From a bacterium (GTDB taxonomy: Bacteria > Cyanobacteriota > Vampirovibrionia > Gastranaerophilales > Gastranaerophilaceae), in assembly GCA_017942035.1 (NCBI GenBank), contig JAGAVG010000071.1, positions 1 to 32,500 of the forward strand: a DNA stretch of 32,500 nt, written 5' to 3'. The position numbers and the translations under genes are program-made. Of the stretch, positions 23,337 through 31,288 are shown piece after piece. Within the stretch, counting starts at the first letter, position 1. Each line of letters opens with the position of its first letter. Under the pieces are notes generated by a model, which was not told the DNA's origin, did no database searches, and worked only from the letters and a program-made list of their open reading frames with translations.

Positions 23337-23375
23337 AAAAAAGCAGATTTCTATTTTTCAGAAACCTGCTTTTTT
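23337..23375. terminator. Bidirectional terminator between prepilin 2 and dnaK
   Basis: AAAAAAGCAG-A-TTTCT (23337-23352) pairs with AGAAA-C-CTGCTTTTTT (23360-23375). Confidence 0.8.
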
Positions 23376-23394
23376 ATTAAATATTCTCTGTTAA

Positions 23395-25236
23395 TTATTC
23401 CTTAACATATTCTGCATCAATAACATCATCATCTTTCTTTTCATTTTCTGATGATGCGCTTTCAGAGTTTGCACTCTGAGCTGAGGCATCTTCTTTTTGT
23501 ACTGCTTCATAAGCTTTTTGAGAAATGCTGAACATTGTCTGCTGCAATTCATCTGACAATTTTTTCAATTCATCTGATGATTTGTTTTCATCAAGAGCTT
23601 TTTGCAAAGCTTCTCTTTGTTCATCCAATTTTGATTTGTCAGCGGCATCAATTTTACCTTCGAAATCTTTAACGATTTTTTCTGCTGAACCGATTAAGCT
23701 TGTTGCATTGTTTTTAATTTCAGCTTCTTCTTTTTTCTTTTTATCTTCAGCGGCGTTGGCTTCAGCTTCTTTAACCATTTTGTCGATATCAGCTTCTGTT
23801 AAGTTAGAAGAGTTTGTGATAGTAATTTTCTGTTCTTTATTAGTTGCCTTATCTTTTGCTGAAACGTTAACAATACCGTTTGCGTCGATATCGAATGTAA
23901 CTTCAATTTGCGGCAAACCTCTCATTGCAGGCGGAATACCATCAAGTCTGAACATACCTAAAGATTTGTTATCTTTAGACATTGGTCTTTCACCTTGAAG
24001 GACGTGGATATCAACGGCTGTCTGGTTGTTTTCGGCAGTTGAAAATACTTGTGATTTAGAAACTGGAATAGTTGTGTTTCTAGGAACCAAAGGAGTCATA
24101 ACACCGCCTAAAGTTTCAATACCCAAAGTCAAAGGAGTTACGTCTAACAAGACGATATCTTTAACTTCACCAGCCAGAACACCAGCCTGAACTGCGGCAC
24201 CAACGGCTACAACTTCATCAGGGTTAACTGATTGGTTAGGTTCTTTACCTGTGTATTCTTTTACAAGCTGTTGAACAGCAGGGATACGAGTTGAACCACC
24301 GACTAATACAACTTCATTGATGTCATTTTTAGTAATTCCGGCATCTTTTAGAGCGTTTTCAACCGGAGTTTTACATCTATTTAACAAATCACGGCTCAAT
24401 TCTTCAAATTTAGCTCTTGTTAAGTTCAAATCCAAGTGTTTAGGGCCGTTTGCATCTGCTGTAATGAATGGAAGGTTGATATTTGTTTCCATTACAGAAG
24501 AAAGTTCGCATTTTGCTTTTTCTGCGGCTTCTTTAACACGCTGCATAGCCTGTTTGTCACCTTTAAGGTCGATGCCTTCCTGTTTTTTGAATTCTTCACA
24601 AATCCAATCCATAACTTTCTGGTCGAAGTCGTCCCCGCCTAAGTGAGTATCACCTGATGTTGAAAGAACTTCATGAACACCGTCACCGATTTCAAGGATT
24701 GAAACATCGAATGTACCACCGCCTAGGTCAAATACCAAAACTTTTTCTGCTTTATCTTTTTCAAGACCGTAAGCTAAAGCAGCGGCAGTCGGTTCGTTTA
24801 CGATACGGAGAACGTCCAAACCTGCGATTTTACCGGCATCTTTTGTTGCTTGTCTTTGAGCATCGTTAAAATAAGCCGGAACTGTGATTACAGCGGATGT
24901 AACTTTTTCTCCAAGATAATTTGAAGCATCATCAGCAAGTTTTCTCAAAATCATTGATGAAATTTCTTGCGGAGTGTAATCTTTATCGCCTTCGATTTTT
25001 ACTTTATAATCTTCACCCATGTGTCTTTTAATAGATGCGATTGTTTTATCAGGATTCAAAATTGCCTGACGTTTTGCAAGCTGTCCGACAAGTCTTTCAC
25101 CTGTCTTCGAAAAACCAACGATTGAAGGGGTTGTTCTTGAACCTTCTGCGTTGGCAATAACGGTAGGTTTTCCACCTTCCATAACGGCAACTACTGAGTT
25201 TGTAGTACCTAAGTCAATACCAATTGTTTTTGCCAT
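23395..25236 (-). CDS. dnaK: Hsp70 chaperone DnaK
   Basis: DnaK is the ATP-driven Hsp70 that holds and refolds unfolded proteins. The 613-aa protein has [18 protein letters not shown] at the N-terminus, the phosphate loop [16 protein letters not shown], the linker region [20 protein letters not shown], a substrate-binding domain and a helical lid ending [12 protein letters not shown]. All standard landmarks are present, so the gene is intact. Neither grpE nor dnaJ is adjacent, and no CIRCE operator is seen upstream. Confidence 0.97.
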   Translation of the reverse strand: MAKTIGIDLGTTNSVVAVMEGGKPTVIANAEGSRTTPSIVGFSKTGERLVGQLAKRQAILNPDKTIASIKRHMGEDYKVKIEGDKDYTPQEISSMILRKLADDASNYLGEKVTSAVITVPAYFNDAQRQATKDAGKIAGLDVLRIVNEPTAAALAYGLEKDKAEKVLVFDLGGGTFDVSILEIGDGVHEVLSTSGDTHLGGDDFDQKVMDWICEEFKKQEGIDLKGDKQAMQRVKEAAEKAKCELSSVMETNINLPFITADANGPKHLDLNLTRAKFEELSRDLLNRCKTPVENALKDAGITKNDINEVVLVGGSTRIPAVQQLVKEYTGKEPNQSVNPDEVVAVGAAVQAGVLAGEVKDIVLLDVTPLTLGIETLGGVMTPLVPRNTTIPVSKSQVFSTAENNQTAVDIHVLQGERPMSKDNKSLGMFRLDGIPPAMRGLPQIEVTFDIDANGIVNVSAKDKATNKEQKITITNSSNLTEADIDKMVKEAEANAAEDKKKKEEAEIKNNATSLIGSAEKIVKDFEGKIDAADKSKLDEQREALQKALDENKSSDELKKLSDELQQTMFSISQKAYEAVQKEDASAQSANSESASSENEKKDDDVIDAEYVKE

Positions 25237-25365
25237 AATTTTTGCCTTTCTTTATAACTTTTTACTCTTAACTTTTCTATATTATTGTTATAACACTGTT
25301 TTTTTAAATTCTTAGAAAAATAAACAAAAAATTAATATTTTAGAAATGCATTTTTGTAAAAATAG

Positions 25366-26454
25366 TTACTCTAAAAAATCCGCAAGGATAATATTGCTTA
25401 CAAGAACTCCTTCAATACTCAGTTTGTAAAAGTTTCCGTCTTTTAGAATGTGACCGCTTTTTAAATATTTGGAAAGTATCGTTGAATATTTTTTTTCAAA
25501 ATCTATATCATATTTTGAATTAATATTTATTAAATCAATCCCTTTCATTTTTCTAAAACCGAGAAATATTTCTTCTTCAAGCTGTTCTTGTTTGGTTAAT
25601 TTATGAGAATAAAAAGGTTCGCATGGATTTTGAATGTAATCTTCAAGAACGGCACTATTTGAATATCTGTATCCGTCTGTATATCCATGTGCGGCCAGCC
25701 CGAAACCATAGTAGGAATTATTATCCCAATAGTTTGTGTTGTGTTTTGAATTGCAGCCATTTTTTGAAAAATTACTTATTTCATAATGCTCAAAATTCTT
25801 TTCAAAAAGTGTTTTTATTGCATCAAGATACATGTCTGCCTGAAGGTCACTGTCAGCAATATTTTTAGGCGGATTTTTATAGAAAAAACACCCTTCTTCT
25901 ATTTTTAATCCGTAAAGTGATATGTGCTGGATATCGAGTTCTGCGGCTAATTTTAAATCATTAACAAAACTCTCGCAGCTCTGATTTGGAAGCCCGTAAA
26001 TAAAATCAAGGTTAATATTCTCAAATCCTGCACTTTTTGCGAGTTTTACGACATTTATAACTTGTTTTGAATTATGAATTCGGCCAATGTTTTTTAAAAT
26101 TTCATCATCAAAACTCTGACATCCGATACTTAAACGATTAATCCCAATTTTATGTAATGATTTCAAATATTTTTCATCTACAGTTTCCGGATTAAGCTCA
26201 AAAGTTGTCTCGTAAAAATCTTCTCTGTTAAAAATGTTTACTAAATCCTCAACCTCATGAATTTCCAATAATGAAGGAGTTCCGCCGCCAAAATATAAAG
26301 TTTCAATTTTCTCACCTTTATATTTTGATTTAATCTCTTTTTTTAACGCATCAAGATATCCCGATTTTTTTTCAATACAAGGAAATGAAACGAAAGAACA
26401 ATACTTGCATTTCTGCTTACAAAAAGGAATATGGATATAAACATTTTTTACCAT
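25366..26454 (-). CDS. hemW: HemW-like radical SAM protein
   Basis: The 362-aa protein has the radical SAM cluster motif C12-x3-C16-x2-C19 in HIPFCKQKCKYCSF, the LYFGGGTPS motif and INLDFIYGLPNQ. HNTNYW and the later GFGLAAHGY motif match HemW. HemW is a heme-binding protein once mistaken for oxygen-independent coproporphyrinogen oxidase (HemN). The short N-terminus before the first Cys (11 residues) fits HemW rather than HemN. No ribosome site is obvious before the ATG. It lies upstream of dnaK on the same strand, 129 bases away. Confidence 0.88.
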   Translation of the reverse strand: MVKNVYIHIPFCKQKCKYCSFVSFPCIEKKSGYLDALKKEIKSKYKGEKIETLYFGGGTPSLLEIHEVEDLVNIFNREDFYETTFELNPETVDEKYLKSLHKIGINRLSIGCQSFDDEILKNIGRIHNSKQVINVVKLAKSAGFENINLDFIYGLPNQSCESFVNDLKLAAELDIQHISLYGLKIEEGCFFYKNPPKNIADSDLQADMYLDAIKTLFEKNFEHYEISNFSKNGCNSKHNTNYWDNNSYYGFGLAAHGYTDGYRYSNSAVLEDYIQNPCEPFYSHKLTKQEQLEEEIFLGFRKMKGIDLININSKYDIDFEKKYSTILSKYLKSGHILKDGNFYKLSIEGVLVSNIILADFLE

Positions 26455-26534
26455 AAATTTATTTTACTATAAAAGGCAATAATTTTAACCCTGTCAAGGA
26501 TAATCGTCCTTAATCTGCTTTGGTAAATTTGGTA

Positions 26535-26747
26535 AAAAACGCACCAAATTTTATATTTTGATGCGAGTTTTTTATAGCCTTATTATACAATATTTTTAGA
26601 CACTTTTCAAGTAGTTGTTTGTCGTTTTTTGATGATTTTTTGAATTTTAAGAAGGTATGTTTTAGTGGATTTCAGGCCCACATGCATCAAAATATAAATT
26701 ATGGTGCGAAAATTTAAACGTCAGTTTATGGCTGGAAAGGAGACAGG
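26535..26747 (+). promoter_or_regulatory. Conserved prepilin upstream module, copy 3
   Basis: The first palindrome (26541-26564, arms GCACCAAA and TTTGATGC) overlaps -35 TTGATG (26558-26563); 17 bases, then -10 TATTAT (26581-26586). The second palindrome (26684-26707, GCATCA facing TGGTGC) lies before the ribosome site AAAGGAG (26737-26743). Confidence 0.8.
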
Positions 26748-27602
26748 ATGCTAGAATATAAAATTATGGAAGGCAAAAATTTGAAAGAGGATAATATGAT
26801 AAAAAATAGTCATTGCGAGCGAAGCAGTAGGGTAGACTTTAGTCTACCAGAAAAATTGGATTGCCAATTTGCTGATCGTCGTAAAACGGCGTTTACTTTG
26901 GCTGAAGTTCTAATCACTCTCGGAATAATCGGCATTGTGGCGGCGATGACGTTGCCGGCGTTGATTGGTAAGTATCAGAAATTGCGCAATGCTACTCAAT
27001 TAAAGGTTACTTATTCAATCATTTCGCAGGCTTTTAAACAAGCTGAAGCTGATTATGGAGATTCAAAGTTTTGGTTTTCTGATATGTATGGCAAAACTTC
27101 CGGGAGTGAAGCTTATCTCAATGAGCTGGCGGATAAATATTTTTTACCTTATGTTAAAGTCGCAAAAGACTTCGGTTATCAGTCATTAAATAATATAAAA
27201 TATGGCAATTTATACTACCTAAATAAAACAAAATTTACAAATGCACCATATACTATGTCACGCATTGTAATTTTATCTAATGGTACTCTTGTATGGTTTA
27301 CTATTACCGGAAACTGTACTATCGGCAGTGACGGGCATTGTGCTTCAGATTGGTGGTTTACAGGTTTTCGAGTATATTTGGACATTAACGGAATGAAAAA
27401 ACCAAACACTCTCGGCAAAGATGTTTTTGTATTAAATTATCAACTGTATAATACCAACGATTCCAGTTATGCAAAATTATTGCTTTATGGAGCAGGTAAT
27501 TCAGAAGATGGATTAAAAGAGAACTGTTCTTTAAATGGATCTGGGCTTTCTTGTGGTGCACTAATTCAACACGACAATTGGAAAATTAATTACGATTGGT
27601 GA
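26748..27602 (+). CDS. Type IV prepilin-like protein 3 with a palindrome-encoded leader
   Basis: This is a secreted pilin or pseudopilin precursor of 284 aa. A leader of about 48 residues ends RRKTA, then FTLAEVLITLGIIG with Glu at +5. The mature part of about 236 residues contains YLDINGMKKPNTLGKDVF, the family motif, and conserved Cys residues near the C-terminus. Leader residues SHCERSSRVDFSLPEKLD are encoded by two dispersed repeats (26809-26825 and 26831-26848). AAAGGAG lies five bases before ATG 26748, which aligns with the start of the other two genes. A second ATG at 26796 also has AGAGG before it and would shorten the leader to 32 residues. The body differs from genes 1 and 2. Confidence 0.85.
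   Translation: MLEYKIMEGKNLKEDNMIKNSHCERSSRVDFSLPEKLDCQFADRRKTAFTLAEVLITLGIIGIVAAMTLPALIGKYQKLRNATQLKVTYSIISQAFKQAEADYGDSKFWFSDMYGKTSGSEAYLNELADKYFLPYVKVAKDFGYQSLNNIKYGNLYYLNKTKFTNAPYTMSRIVILSNGTLVWFTITGNCTIGSDGHCASDWWFTGFRVYLDINGMKKPNTLGKDVFVLNYQLYNTNDSSYAKLLLYGAGNSEDGLKENCSLNGSGLSCGALIQHDNWKINYDW
26809..26848. repeat. Dispersed repeats inside the prepilin 3 leader
   Basis: GTCATTGCGAGCGAAGC (26809-26825) is followed by the palindrome GGTAGACT-TT-AGTCTACC (26831-26848). The palindrome and about 15 flanking bases match 16085-16115 on the other strand. Confidence 0.75.
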
Positions 27603-27627
27603 ATTAGATTATCAGTTACTATGATAC

Positions 27628-27655
27628 TTTACTTTAATTCTTGATGAAATATAAT
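27628..27655 (+). promoter_or_regulatory. Likely tpiA promoter
   Basis: -10 TATAAT (27650-27655) with a weak -35 TTTACT (27628-27633) at 16 bases. AAAAGGAG precedes the tpiA ATG. Confidence 0.5.
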
Positions 27656-27691
27656 TTAGATGTAATTTGCGACTAAAAAAGGAGAAAAATT

Positions 27692-28492
27692 ATGTCAAGA
27701 AAACCTATTATTGCAGGAAACTGGAAAATGAATTTATTACAATCTCAAGCAAAAGAAGTTTTTGAAGGGGTTAAAGATTTTTGTAAAGATTACACTGCTC
27801 AAGAATTGCCAACAGTAGTTATAGCTCCTGTTTTCACATCTATTTCAGCAGTTGAATCAGTAAAATGTGATTGCGGATGCGGCGGAAAGAAAATTTCTAT
27901 TGCCGGTCAAAACTGCCACTGGGAAAACTCAGGCGCTTATACCGGTGAAATTTCTGTAGAAATGTTGAAAGATGCCGGATGCGATTATGTTATCATCGGA
28001 CACTCTGAAAGAAGACAATACTTCTCTGAAACTGATGAAATGATTAACAAAAAAGCAAAAGCAATTTTAGCTGGCGGTTTAATCCCTATTATCTGCTGCG
28101 GTGAAACTCTTGAACAAAGAGAATCAGGTGTTACAGATTCTTGGATTTCAGGACAAATCAAAGCTGCATTAGAAGGAATTTCTTCTGAAGATGTAGCTAA
28201 ATCAGTTATCGCTTACGAACCAATCTGGGCTATCGGAACCGGTAAAACTTGTGATTCAGATGAAGCAAACAGAGTTATCGCTATGATTAGAAACACCGTT
28301 AAAGAAGTTGCAGGTGCTGAAGCCGCTGATTCTATCAGAATTCTTTACGGTGGATCTGTTAAACCAAACACTATCGCTGAACAAATGTCTAAATCAGACA
28401 TCGACGGCGCTTTAGTAGGCGGTGCATCTTTGAAAGCTGAAAGCTTTAACGAAATTATTGCAAACACAATGAAAGTTGCTGTTAACGCTTAA
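27692..28492 (+). CDS. tpiA: Triosephosphate isomerase
   Basis: TpiA interconverts dihydroxyacetone phosphate and glyceraldehyde-3-phosphate in glycolysis. In the 266-aa protein the catalytic residues are all present: Asn10 and Lys12 (AGNWKMN), His104 (IIGHSERR) and Glu176 (AYEPIWAIGTGK). LYGGSVKP and DGALVGGASL bind phosphate. One oddity is a Cys/Gly-rich insertion at about 59-67 (CDCGCGGKK) on a surface loop before the GQN strand. The gene is transcribed alone, with its own promoter and terminator. Confidence 0.97.
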   Translation: MSRKPIIAGNWKMNLLQSQAKEVFEGVKDFCKDYTAQELPTVVIAPVFTSISAVESVKCDCGCGGKKISIAGQNCHWENSGAYTGEISVEMLKDAGCDYVIIGHSERRQYFSETDEMINKKAKAILAGGLIPIICCGETLEQRESGVTDSWISGQIKAALEGISSEDVAKSVIAYEPIWAIGTGKTCDSDEANRVIAMIRNTVKEVAGAEAADSIRILYGGSVKPNTIAEQMSKSDIDGALVGGASLKAESFNEIIANTMKVAVNA

Positions 28493-28515
28493 TTTCTTTA
28501 AGTTAAAAGTATATT

Positions 28516-28540
28516 AAAAAGGCCCGAAAAGGGCCTTTTT
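28516..28540 (+). terminator. tpiA terminator
   Basis: AAAAAGGCCC and GGGCCTTTTT arms around GAAAA. Confidence 0.9.
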
Positions 28541-28574
28541 GTTTGCAAAATTATTTATAAATATTATACAAAAC

Positions 28575-28608
28575 AAACCATGCCGACAAAATTCAGTTAG
28601 CATGGTTT
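28575..28608 (-). terminator. Hairpin downstream of the Pro/Glu-rich gene
   Basis: AAACCATGC (28575-28583) pairs with GCATGGTTT (28600-28608). A T-rich tract follows on the minus strand. Confidence 0.55.
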
Positions 28609-28630
28609 ATTTTATATACTTTTATAGTAT

Positions 28631-28879
28631 TTATTTAGCTTCAGCCGGTTGTTTAGGTTCTTCCGGTTTTTCTTCGGCTTTTACTTCCGGTTGAGCCGGA
28701 GTTTCAGGCTTTTGTATCATAGCTGCATTATAATTTGCAAGAGCTTCTGCTCCTTTTTGTTCTTGAACAGCCGGCTGATTTTCAGCGACAGGAGGTTCTG
28801 CGGGTTTATTTTCTACATTTTGTGCTTGCTGTTCTACGCCTCTAAATGCGATGCCATTCATACATATCGGTCTAATCAT
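28631..28879 (-). CDS. Small Pro/Glu/Ala-rich protein with N-terminal GIAF motif
   Basis: This 82-aa protein starts MIRPICMNGIAFRGVEQQAQ and is otherwise low-complexity, rich in Pro, Glu, Ala, Lys and Gln; it is probably disordered. The GIAFRG motif (9-14) matches GIAFQA in the gene at 12323. AAGGAG precedes the ATG. It lies after the terminator of the murA unit, so it probably has its own promoter. There is no recognisable family and no signal peptide. Confidence 0.6.
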   Translation of the reverse strand: MIRPICMNGIAFRGVEQQAQNVENKPAEPPVAENQPAVQEQKGAEALANYNAAMIQKPETPAQPEVKAEEKPEEPKQPAEAK

Positions 28880-28925
28880 AATCTTTTTTCTCCTTACTAC
28901 TTACTTCTATTTAAAAAATTCTCAA

Positions 28926-28968
28926 TAAAAAAAATTGCCTTTTTTTATACTTTTGTAAAGGCAATTTT
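28926..28968 (-). terminator. Terminator of the murA unit
   Basis: On the minus strand AAAATTGCCTTT (28957-28968) pairs with AAAGGCAATTTT (28931-28942), followed by a run of T. Confidence 0.75.
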
Positions 28969-28973
28969 AAATT

Positions 28974-29312
28974 TTATTTATTTTGATTTGGGCTTTCGTA
29001 TTCAATACCCATTTCTTTTAGTGTTCTGATAAAGTTCTGGGCGCATATTTTCTGAGCCTCAGGAGGTACAATTCTCAGGATTTCTACGGTTTTTGATATT
29101 ACCGGATCTTTATCGTACCAGCGGTTATTTGCGTTAACCGGCTTAACCATTGCGTAAAATTTATCAACTGTTTCTTTTGAAACTTTTTCCTCAATTTTTT
29201 GTAAAAAAATCTCTGCTTGAGCTCTCAATTCAGTTTGATAATTCTTCAAAAGCTCAATTACTTCTAATAGCAGCGGGTCGTGATCGTACCAGCGTTTATA
29301 AGTAGGACTCAT
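28974..29312 (-). CDS. Duplicated RWYDxDP-motif protein of unknown function
   Basis: This 112-aa protein is made of two related units. Unit 1 starts RWYDHDPLLLEVIELLKNY (residues 7-25) and unit 2 RWYDKDPVISKTVEILRIV (64-82). Each is followed by an amphipathic helix containing A-Q-x-x-x-x-x-x-(I/L). The gene overlaps the end of murA by 17 bases, with GGAGGG inside murA eight bases before the ATG, so the two are translated together. It is cytoplasmic by sequence. I do not recognise the family; an internal duplication with a sharp tryptophan-tyrosine-aspartate signature is distinctive. Confidence 0.75.
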   Translation of the reverse strand: MSPTYKRWYDHDPLLLEVIELLKNYQTELRAQAEIFLQKIEEKVSKETVDKFYAMVKPVNANNRWYDKDPVISKTVEILRIVPPEAQKICAQNFIRTLKEMGIEYESPNQNK

Positions 29313-30615
29313 TATGCATTCCCTCCGTTAGGTCGATAGGCTCCTGTTCATTTTTGCGCTCTATCTTTCCTCCTAACAATCTTATCTTATTTTCAAAATT
29401 TTCGTATCCTCTATCTATATGATGTAAGTTTTCGATTGTTGAAGTTCCGTCAGCCATCAATGCTGCAACTACTAAAGATGCTCCGGCTCTCAAATCGCTT
29501 GCGGCAAGAGTAGTGCCGGTAAGCTTTTTAACCCCTTTTATAATTGCATGATTTCTGTCCTGATGAATGTCAGCACCCATTCTGCGGAGTTCCGGAACCT
29601 GCATAAATCTATTTTCATACAGACTTTCGGTAATAATTCCGACACCATCCGCAGTTGTCAAAAGCGTCATAGCCATTGACTGCAAATCCGTCGGAAATCC
29701 CGGATACGGCTGGGTTACGAAATTTATTGACTGGAGTTTGTTTTTACAGCTTACTTCCAAAGAATTTGGCTCAACAAGCTTAATATTTGCACCCATTTTT
29801 AACAATTTATCAGTAAAGAATGTCAAATGAGCAGGGAAAACGTTTTTAATCAAACCTTTTCCGCGGGTTGCAATGATTGCGCTCATGAATGTTCCAGCCT
29901 CAATTCTATCCGGAATGGTTGTATATTCAATTCCATGGAGTTTTTCAGGTTTAACCCCGTTGATTACGATTTCTGATGTTCCGGCACCGATAATATCAGC
30001 ACCCATTGAGTTCAAAAAGTTTGCAAGGTCAACGATTTCAGGTTCCTGAGCGGCATTTTGAATTCTTGATGAGCCTTGTGCCAAAACTGAAGCAAGCATC
30101 AAGTTTTCTGTTGCGCCGACAGACGGAATATCCAGATATATTTCAGCTCCGGTTAACTTCGGAACTTTTGCATGCACATATCCATTTTCAATTTTAATCT
30201 TAGCACCCAGCGCCTCAAGACCTTTTATATGAAAGTCAACTCTTCTTTCGCCGATAGCGCATCCGCCGGGCAGTGCAACGATTGCCTCTTTACATCTTGA
30301 AACCAGAGCTCCAAGAACAATAAAAGACGCTCTCATTTTGCTTACCAGTTCGTATTTAGCCGTAATATTTGTGATATTCACAGCATCAATCGTTACGGAT
30401 TTTTCTTCCTTGTTATACTCCGTTTTCGCACCTAATTGAGCAATAACGTTCAACATAATCTCTACGTCTGTCAAATCCGGTACGTTATATATTTTTGTTT
30501 CGCCTTTTGCTAGAATTGCGGCGGCCATTAATTTTAAAACTGAATTTTTAGCGCCTCCAATTGAAACTTCACCTTTTAAAGGTGTTCCGCCTTTTATATA
30601 ATATTTCTCTGTCAA
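29296..30615 (-). CDS. murA: UDP-N-acetylglucosamine 1-carboxyvinyltransferase
   Basis: MurA adds enolpyruvate from PEP to UDP-GlcNAc, the first committed step of peptidoglycan synthesis. In the 439-aa protein GGAKNSVLKLMAAAIL holds the conserved Lys23-Asn24. Cys119 in LPGGCAIGERRVDFH is the active-site residue that fosfomycin targets, so this enzyme is predicted fosfomycin-sensitive. DRIEAGTFM, FPTDLQSM and DLRAGASLVVAALMA are also present. The start is TTG, four bases after GGAGG. A promoter TTTACA-17-TATTAT lies upstream (30658-30686). Confidence 0.96.
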   Translation of the reverse strand: MTEKYYIKGGTPLKGEVSIGGAKNSVLKLMAAAILAKGETKIYNVPDLTDVEIMLNVIAQLGAKTEYNKEEKSVTIDAVNITNITAKYELVSKMRASFIVLGALVSRCKEAIVALPGGCAIGERRVDFHIKGLEALGAKIKIENGYVHAKVPKLTGAEIYLDIPSVGATENLMLASVLAQGSSRIQNAAQEPEIVDLANFLNSMGADIIGAGTSEIVINGVKPEKLHGIEYTTIPDRIEAGTFMSAIIATRGKGLIKNVFPAHLTFFTDKLLKMGANIKLVEPNSLEVSCKNKLQSINFVTQPYPGFPTDLQSMAMTLLTTADGVGIITESLYENRFMQVPELRRMGADIHQDRNHAIIKGVKKLTGTTLAASDLRAGASLVVAALMADGTSTIENLHHIDRGYENFENKIRLLGGKIERKNEQEPIDLTEGMHNESYL

Positions 30616-30657
30616 TTTTCCTCCGGAAAATACGTTTTCCTAATACCTACTAATATA

Positions 30658-30686
30658 ATAATACAACTATAATTCCTTTGTGTAAA
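30658..30686 (-). promoter_or_regulatory. Likely murA promoter
   Basis: On the minus strand TTTACA (30681-30686), 17 bases, TATTAT (30658-30663), about 43 bases before the murA start. Confidence 0.55.
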
Positions 30687-30761
30687 TAAATTAAATAATG
30701 TAAAGAAAATTTATATAGAAAAACATTTTTGCCTGTTCCGTTGAGTCAAAAATAAACTATG

Positions 30762-30809
30762 TTACAGTTTGTACGGATAATCATCTTTTAACTCCCACCG
30801 GACACAGTC
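30762..30809 (-). pseudogene. Tiny prepilin C-terminal remnant
   Basis: The minus strand ends WELKDDYPYKL-stop, nearly the same as WEFKEDYPYKL-stop of the neighbouring remnant at 30885. Only about 15 codons can be traced; upstream sequence is unrelated and includes the hairpin CCGGAC-ACA-GTCCGG (30798-30812). It looks like the last codons of another prepilin gene. Confidence 0.55.
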
Positions 30810-30884
30810 CGGCCTTACGTGTTGCCGGTTTTGGTTAAATCCTATCAACTTTCGTATGATGGGATGGCTGGGAATTGTTTTTAC

Positions 30885-31139
30885 TTACAATTTATATGGA
30901 TAATCTTCTTTGAATTCCCATCCGTCATGCATTAATAACCCGCTGCAATATGCCGAATTAGATTTACATTCATTTAGAAGATCCGTTCTGGATGTAAAAG
31001 TTTCGCCAACAAAACTACAAAAATATTTTTGTTCATTTCCACAGTGATTTATACTAACACTACCACCATTACATAAAAGAAAAATAAAAATATCTTTTCC
31101 ACGCTGGTTTGGTTTCTTTTCTCCATTGGCACCAAAATA
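30885..31139 (-). pseudogene. 3' fragment of a prepilin-like gene joined to the promoter-module palindrome
   Basis: The minus strand encodes YFGANGEKKPNQRGKDIFIF, then a Cys-containing stretch (about 50 residues), and ends CSGLLMHDGWEFKEDYPYKL-stop. The motif NGxKKPN..GKDIF is the conserved C-terminal part of prepilins 1-3. There is no start codon, signal or N-helix, and a stop lies in frame just upstream. Directly upstream (31128-31160) comes the same palindrome and AAAAAACGC flank found at the outer edge of the three prepilin modules. The gene body between promoter palindrome and C-terminus is missing. Confidence 0.75.
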
Positions 31140-31177
31140 TAAAATTTGGTGCGTTTTTTGTTAAATTTTATTATAAA

Positions 31178-31204
31178 AAATGTTGGGGTAGAAACCCAAC
31201 ATTT
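31178..31204 (-). terminator. Hairpin with T run before the prepilin remnant
   Basis: AAATGTTGGG (31178-31187) pairs with CCCAACATTT (31195-31204); T residues follow on the minus strand. It resembles the AACATTTTTT end of the terminator before prepilin module 1. Confidence 0.6.
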
Positions 31205-31240
31205 GTGCTTTCTGTTAATTAGATAAATAATATAGTAATA

Positions 31241-31273
31241 AAACCAAGGAGCCTTTTTAAAGGCTCCTTGGTT
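31241..31273 (-). terminator. Terminator of the repeat-type surface gene
   Basis: AACCAAGGAGCCTTT (31242-31256) pairs with AAAGGCTCCTTGGTT (31259-31273), with a T-rich tract after it on the minus strand. Confidence 0.85.
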
Positions 31274-31288
31274 CATTTATTCTATTTT

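Noticed and set aside
25237-25365. CIRCE heat-shock operator before dnaK
   Set aside because: No TTAGCACTC-N9-GAGTGCTAA-like sequence is present; also absent before clpB.
31049-31276. 75-codon minus-strand open frame
   Set aside because: It crosses two hairpins and the promoter-module palindrome in a frame different from the prepilin remnant; the remnant frame shows real family motifs.
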